Shown: positions 59,340 through 64,000 of the stretch, in pieces | Layout: each line of letters begins with the position of its first letter | Numbering within the stretch: position 1 is the stretch's first letter | Assembly: GCA_037953745.1 (NCBI GenBank) | Contig: JBAKBP010004466.1 | Span: forward strand, 62,001-126,000 | Source: Lithodes maja | Lineage: Eukaryota; Arthropoda; Malacostraca; Decapoda; Lithodidae | Length of the DNA: 64,000 nucleotides | Direction of reading: 5' to 3' | Position numbers and translations under genes: made by a program | Notes under the pieces: model-generated | Seen by the model: the letters and a program-made list of their open reading frames with translations, nothing else | The model's database searches: none | What the model was told of the DNA's origin: nothing

Positions 59340-61302
59340 TGGTTTACTCACGCTTGTTCTACTGCTGGCCACAACAAGGAGGAAGCATTCAAACGGTACT
59401 GACGCCTAAAAACTCAAGAATCTCATTCTTCCAATGTTTCTGCCCGGAATCAAGCCAAATCTGTTCTTCGACTTGCCAAGCACTCTTTCATCAATAGTAA
59501 ATGCACTGAACTATCCAACTCTAGCTCTTCCCAAGCTTTCTGGCATCTAGCCAAAAACCTCTCCAACAACTTTTCTTCCTCATCTTTCCCTCCCATTTTC
59601 CACTCTGATGGCACAACCATCACTTTTTCCTCTGACAAAGCTGAACTCTTCGCTCAGGCTTTTGCTAGAAACTCTACCTTCGATGATTCTGGTGCTATTC
59701 CTCCCTCTCCACCCCCTCTCTCCTATTTATGCCTAATATCCTAATCTCTTCTAAAGATGTACTTTCTAACCTCTCTGAGCTTAATACTAAGAAGGCTTAC
59801 GGTCCGGACGGTGTTCCTCCTGTTGTACTCAAAAACTGTGCTTCCGTGCTGACCCCCTGCCTAGGCAAACTCTTTCGTCTCTGTCTCTCCTCTAATGTCT
59901 TCCCTTCTTGCTGGAAATTTGCTCTCATTCAAACTGTCCCAAAGAAGGGTGACCGCTCTCAACCCTCCAACTATCGTCCAATTGCTCTTATCTCTTGTAT
60001 CTCTAAAGGTTTTGAAACTATTCTTGCTTCCACATTTCTTAAGCATTTCTCTTCTCATAATCTGCTCTCAGATCTCCAGTATGGCTTCCTTAAGTGTCTC
60101 TCCACTGGTGATCTTCTTTCATATCTTACTAACTCTTAGTCATCCAACTTTCGGGACTTCGGTGAGACTTTTTCTGTTCTATGGTTGCACTAGACATATC
60201 GAAGGCCTTCGATAGAGTCTGGCACAAATCTTTAATTTCCAAACTGCCCTCCTTCGGCTTCTGTCCCTCCATCTGTGCCTTTGTCTCTAATTTCCTTTCC
60301 ATCCATTCCATAGCTGCGGCTGTGGACGGCTATCGCTCATTTCCTCATCCTATCAACTCCGGTGTTCCTCAGGGTTCTGTCCTATCTCCTATGCTCTTTC
60401 TAATTTTCATAAATTTTCTTCTCAACTGTACATACAGTCCCATCCATTCATATGCAGACGACTCTACCTTACACCACTCAATTAGTTTTCCAGAATGCCC
60501 CAGCCAGCAGTTCCTCAAAATCAAACGTAATGAAGCCATAAAACACTTATCTTCTGATCTAGGTATTATTTCCATTTGGGGTAGAGAAAACCTTGTTGCA
60601 TTTAATGCTTCCAAAACTCAATTTATCCATCTTACTACCCATCAGGAACCTCCAGAGGACTATCCCTTATTCTTCAACAATACAAAAATCAACCCTTCAT
60701 CTTCTCTCAATATTCTCGGTGTCTCTTTTTCTTCTGCTCTCACTTGGAAGGACCATATTACCAATCTCGCTAAGGCAGCCTCCCAGAAACTGGGTGTGCT
60801 TAACTGCCTCAAGGGGTTCTTTACCCCTGCACAGCTTCTTGTTCTGTACAGGGGCACAGTGCATCCTTGTATTGAGTATTGTTCACATGTGTGGGGAGGA
60901 TCCTCTCACACCTCACTCCTAGACAAAGTAGAAAGGAAAGCCTTTCGTATCATTAACTCCCATCCACTCACCAACTCTCTGCAATCTCTCTCTCTTCGCC
61001 GCAATGTTGCATCTCTCTCGCTATTCTATCGCTACTACAATAATCAGTGTTCCTCGGAGCTTTCCCAGTGTATACCACCTCCTCTACGTAGGGTACGTAG
61101 TACCCACCTTGCAACACAATCCCACCCCTACTCTGTGCAACTCTCCAACCCAAGAGTGAAACGCTATTCTCAGACTTTCTTCTATTCAACTGATAAGCTC
61201 TGGAACTCTCTCCCAGAATCAGTCTTTCCCTCTTCCTATGATTTAAATTGCTTCTGCTTCAACATTCGTGTGTCCAGGCATTTTAGCTCGAACGTCCCTT
61301 GA
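59340..61302 (+). pseudogene. jockey-like LINE reverse transcriptase, frame-broken
   Basis: The linker region (HNKEEAFKRY, SQAFWHLAKNL) has a stop at 59401. Then come LSELNTKKAYGPDGVPPVVL, WKFALIQTVPKKGD, NYRPIALISCISKGFE and LSDLQYGFLKCLSTGDLL, with a stop at 60137 and a frameshift at about 60175. The remaining 373-codon frame reads MVALDISKAFDRVWHKSL, GVPQGSVLSPMLFLIFIN, HSYADDSTLHHS (active site), NILGVSFSSALTWKDHI, CSHVWGGSSHTSLLDKVERK and WNSLPESVFPSSYDL. Few lesions mean the copy is moderately young. Confidence 0.85.
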
Positions 61303-61400
61303 TTTTGGCCCTGTCACTCTTTCAACTCTGGGGGAGGCACTCGCTGCAGGCAGTTACCGGTATGCCTTTTGTCTCCCTTATTCACATAGAAACAAAAAAT
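59340..61400 (+). mobile_element. jockey-like LINE, 5'-truncated
   Basis: The element starts downstream of the endonuclease and runs to an AT-rich end near 61400. Two fragments of the same family lie at 62990-64000. Families with LNTKKAYGPDGVPP and YADDSTLHHS text are very common in decapod genomes. Confidence 0.8.
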
Positions 61401-62527
61401 GTATATACTAATATGTATACTATACAGTAATTAACTGATCAGATCAATTAACAACTACTGTACATAACAATTTACACTCGCAAATCAATGTTACTAATTT
61501 GACTTCCATTAATAAAGTTTTGGAGTTAAACAGAATATACTGTATATGCGACCGTATATATACAGATATTTGTCAGATAACATGTGCAATACTTGACACA
61601 TAACAGGACCACGTAAAAGGTAAATGGTATTAAAGATGCGCACAGTATGAGCCTGTAAATACTGTATACATGGAGCGTTCAAATGTAACAACAATGGTAC
61701 ATATGAAGGAGCATTAATTAGTTTATAATTATATTCAAATTACTGCACTTGAACGAGGGAAACCCTTATTATACATGTAATTTGTGTTACATTCGAACTC
61801 ATAAATTGTATACCGTAGAGTGTATACTTTGAATGAGTATAGACAAATATATGTGGTGAACGTTGATGCAAAACCTACAACGGTCTATATATAGCCATGT
61901 GTTGCGTAAATTGGGCCATGTAGCACATTATGATGTAGGTTAAATACTGCTACTATATAAAATACTCTCACACACACACGCACATTCAACCACCCATTCA
62001 CACACCACACCCATACACACACATGCACTTATCACACCCTACACCCATATGCACACACCAACACCACACACGCATTCCTCCCCCCCCCCCCCCATATACA
62101 CATGCAAACACCTATACATGTACACACACACCTACAGTATATACACACACACACGCACGGCACTTGGTAGAAGAGAAATACAGATTGTCTTCTATAATTG
62201 TTGAAGCAAATAAATGTGATTGTATAATTATGTAATGCATAATAACTCCTATAAAATCCCACCTCTTAGTAGAACAACACTCGATTTTCTCTGCAACATT
62301 TAGAGTAAGTAATTGCCTCACGCCATTGTTTCCAAAAAGTTTTAGTGTGAGTGACTTGTTATGTGTGGACAGAGCACCAGGTATAAGCGGTCATGTCATG
62401 CTACCGTGAGGCAACAGTGACGAAGCATGACCCCCATGTCTCACTCTCACTCAACTGTACTCTGCGAGTTACCGATTAAGCTGAAGTCATTTGGCGGTTA
62501 ACGCTTGCAGTATACGTGTTACGTATC
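61400..62527. other. unassigned spacer with CA-rich tracts
   Basis: (CA)n-type text runs 61969-62160 with a C-run at 62079-62093. No gene is seen. TGTATAC/ATACTGTATA words are frequent (61540, 61660). Confidence 0.5.
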
Positions 62528-62739
62528 TTAACCCCTTCTGTACCGGCGACGTCTTTTTACTTTATCCTAGCTATTATTAGACAATTTTATTCAGTTTCCA
62601 AAGGACCTCCAGCAACTAACAGGCTTCGAACTATCTCGCCTATCCCATTTTGCTATCACAGATCCTTCTTAATCTGCATAAAATCGTCTAAATATAGTTG
62701 AAATATAACCACAAACATCCTCGGTAGTGAAAGGGTTAA
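62528..62739. mobile_element. piggyBac-type MITE, 212 bp
   Basis: TTAA lies at both edges, with ends CCCCTTCTGTACCGGCGACG and (reverse complement of the right) CCCTTTCACTACCGAGGATG. There is no coding capacity. Confidence 0.8.
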
Positions 62740-63061
62740 ATGTCGCAGTGTTTATTCGTTAAAATACTGGGCCATTAACATTATTACTCTAATATAGAGT
62801 GCTTAGGAGTGACAGTATTTCCGCAAACTTTTAATACAGTTTTAGTTATTTTAATATACGCAAATAAATCCATAAATTGATCGGCATTGTTGCAGGGAAA
62901 GTGATCTTAATTGAACACCCCTACCTTTATTTTGATGAGCATTGTTGAACACTCCAATGTGAGCGTCACATATTACTCCGGCAAACTCTTACCTATTGCC
63001 AAGTGTTTCCAATTTGCTCTTATGCACCTGGTGTGTATGTGTATTATTTTATTGTATATCA

Positions 63062-63650
63062 CTAAAGGATGTACTTCCTGCCCTCTCTAGGCTTAATACT
63101 AAGAAGGCGTACGGACCAGATAGTGTTCCTCCTGTTGTACTCAACAACATTTCTTCTGTGCTTTCTCGCTGCATAGGCAAACTCTTTCGTCTCTGCCTTT
63201 CCTTTAACGTCTTCCCTTCTTGGTGGAAGTATGCTCTCATTCAACCTATCCCAAAGAAGGATAAAAGCTCTCAACCCTCCAACTATCGTCCAATTTATCT
63301 AATTTCTTGTATATCTAAAGTTTTTTAAACTATTCTTAATTCAAAATTTCTTAAGCATTTGTCTTCTCATAATATACTTTCAGATCGCCAGTATGGTTTC
63401 CTTATGAACCGCTCTACTGGTGATCTTCTTTCATATCTTACTAACTCTTGGTTATCTTCCTTTCAGGACTTTGGGGAGACTTTTTTTGTTATTGCACTAG
63501 GCATATCGAAAGCCTTCGATAGAGTCTGGCACATGTCTCTAATTTCTAAACTACCCTCTTTTGGTTTGTATCCCTCCATCTGTGCCTTTATCTCTAATTT
63601 CCTTTTTGGCCGTTCCATAGCTGCGGTTGTGGATGGCTATGTTCACTACC
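63062..63650 (+). pseudogene. jockey-like LINE RT fragment
   Basis: This matches 59755-60340: LNTKKAYGPDSVPPVVL, WKYALIQPIPKKD, NYRPIYLISCISK (stop at 63327), RQYGFLMNRSTGDLLSYLTNSW and GISKAFDRVWHMSLISKLP. It ends before the FADD/YADD box where the next fragment begins. Confidence 0.85.
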
Positions 63651-63667
63651 TCAGCCTATTAACAATA

Positions 63668-64000
63668 TATAATGCATGTATTTTTTTTTTTTTTTTTTCT
63701 ATGTGATTGAGGGAGGCAAAAGGCATAACTGCCTATAGCGAGTGCCTTCCCCATAGTTGAAAGAGTGACAGGACCAAAATCAAGGGACGTTCGAGCCAAA
63801 ATGCCTGGACACACGGAGTTTGAAGCACTTTAAGTCATAGGAAGAGGGAAAGACTGATTCTAGGAGAGAGTTCCAGAGCTCAGATGTTGAGTAGAAGAAA
63901 GTTTGAGAGTAACGTTTCACTCTTGGGTTGGAGAGTTGCACAGAGTAGGGGTGGGATTGAGTTGCAAGACGGGTACCACGTGCCCTACGTAAAGGAGGTG
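63668..64000 (-). pseudogene. jockey-like LINE 3' end, minus strand, runs off window
   Basis: A T-run (63681-63699), read as a poly(A) tail, opens this copy. The reverse complement matches 61060-61360, including the GTGTCCAGGCATTTTGGC block and CTCTTTCAACTATGGGG. It lies head to head with the plus fragment before it and continues beyond position 64000. Confidence 0.85.

Overview
This window reads as repeat-dominated nuclear DNA of an invertebrate, most likely a decapod crustacean (crab-like). The clues are (1) jockey-type LINE reverse transcriptases of a style I associate with decapod genomes, (2) scattered TTAGG/CCTAA tracts, the arthropod telomere motif, and (3) many TAGGCCTA-rich spacers. 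I found no convincing host protein-coding gene. Nearly every long reading frame belongs to a transposable element, and most carry frameshifts or stops. The species and exact LINE clade names are inferences from memory of the families.

Layout. 1-2580: end of a TTAA-flanked piggyBac-type MITE and a CR1/jockey-like LINE. 2627-5830: almost full-length RTE-like LINE on the minus strand. 5840-7375: BEL/Pao integrase remnant interrupted by two SINE-type insertions. 7530-13395: full-length but broken minus-strand LINE with a PHD-like zinc finger in its reverse transcriptase, interrupted by a hAT-type element, a pogo/Tigger-type element and a further insertion. 13425-17455: RTE fragment, Tigger-like MITE and a long-inverted-repeat element. 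18531-22738: complete piggyBac transposon with TTAA target sites, matching ends and an uninterrupted transposase. 23440-26300: tandem repeats and a LINE fragment. 26300-33515: dense nest of MITEs, palindromes and short telomere-like tracts. 34028-36100: another minus-strand LINE. 37022-40806: two inverted copies of a tRNA-derived SINE around an 821-bp LTR-flanked mini-retrotransposon (TRIM). 41469-45060: second PHD-finger LINE copy next to a Gypsy pol remnant. 45465-46112: complete copy of the MITE seen at position 1, inverted. 46425-50020: LTR element cluster with a gag-like gene, one TRIM in each direction, and a tRNA-LTR chimera. 51594-54062: LINE with an intact 780-codon frame. 55138-56270: tRNA-SINE and a 45-bp minisatellite. 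58008-64000: LINE fragments and a further MITE.

The piggyBac transposase at 18728-21664 is the only obviously intact DNA-transposon enzyme. Several TTAA-flanked MITEs (27189, 27860, 29084, 29811, 30935, 45465, 62528) have piggyBac-like ends, and those at 29084/29811 have ends closest to it. The most unusual region is 46425-50020. The LTRs there carry a tRNA-like Pol III A/B box module, and at 48297-48493 the 3' half of a tRNA-Leu ending in CCA is joined to antisense LTR exactly as a reverse-transcription primer would be. I read that as a genomic fossil of a tRNA-primed minus-strand strong-stop cDNA. A second, unrelated TRIM (38697-39517) also carries a tRNA-like module in its LTRs.
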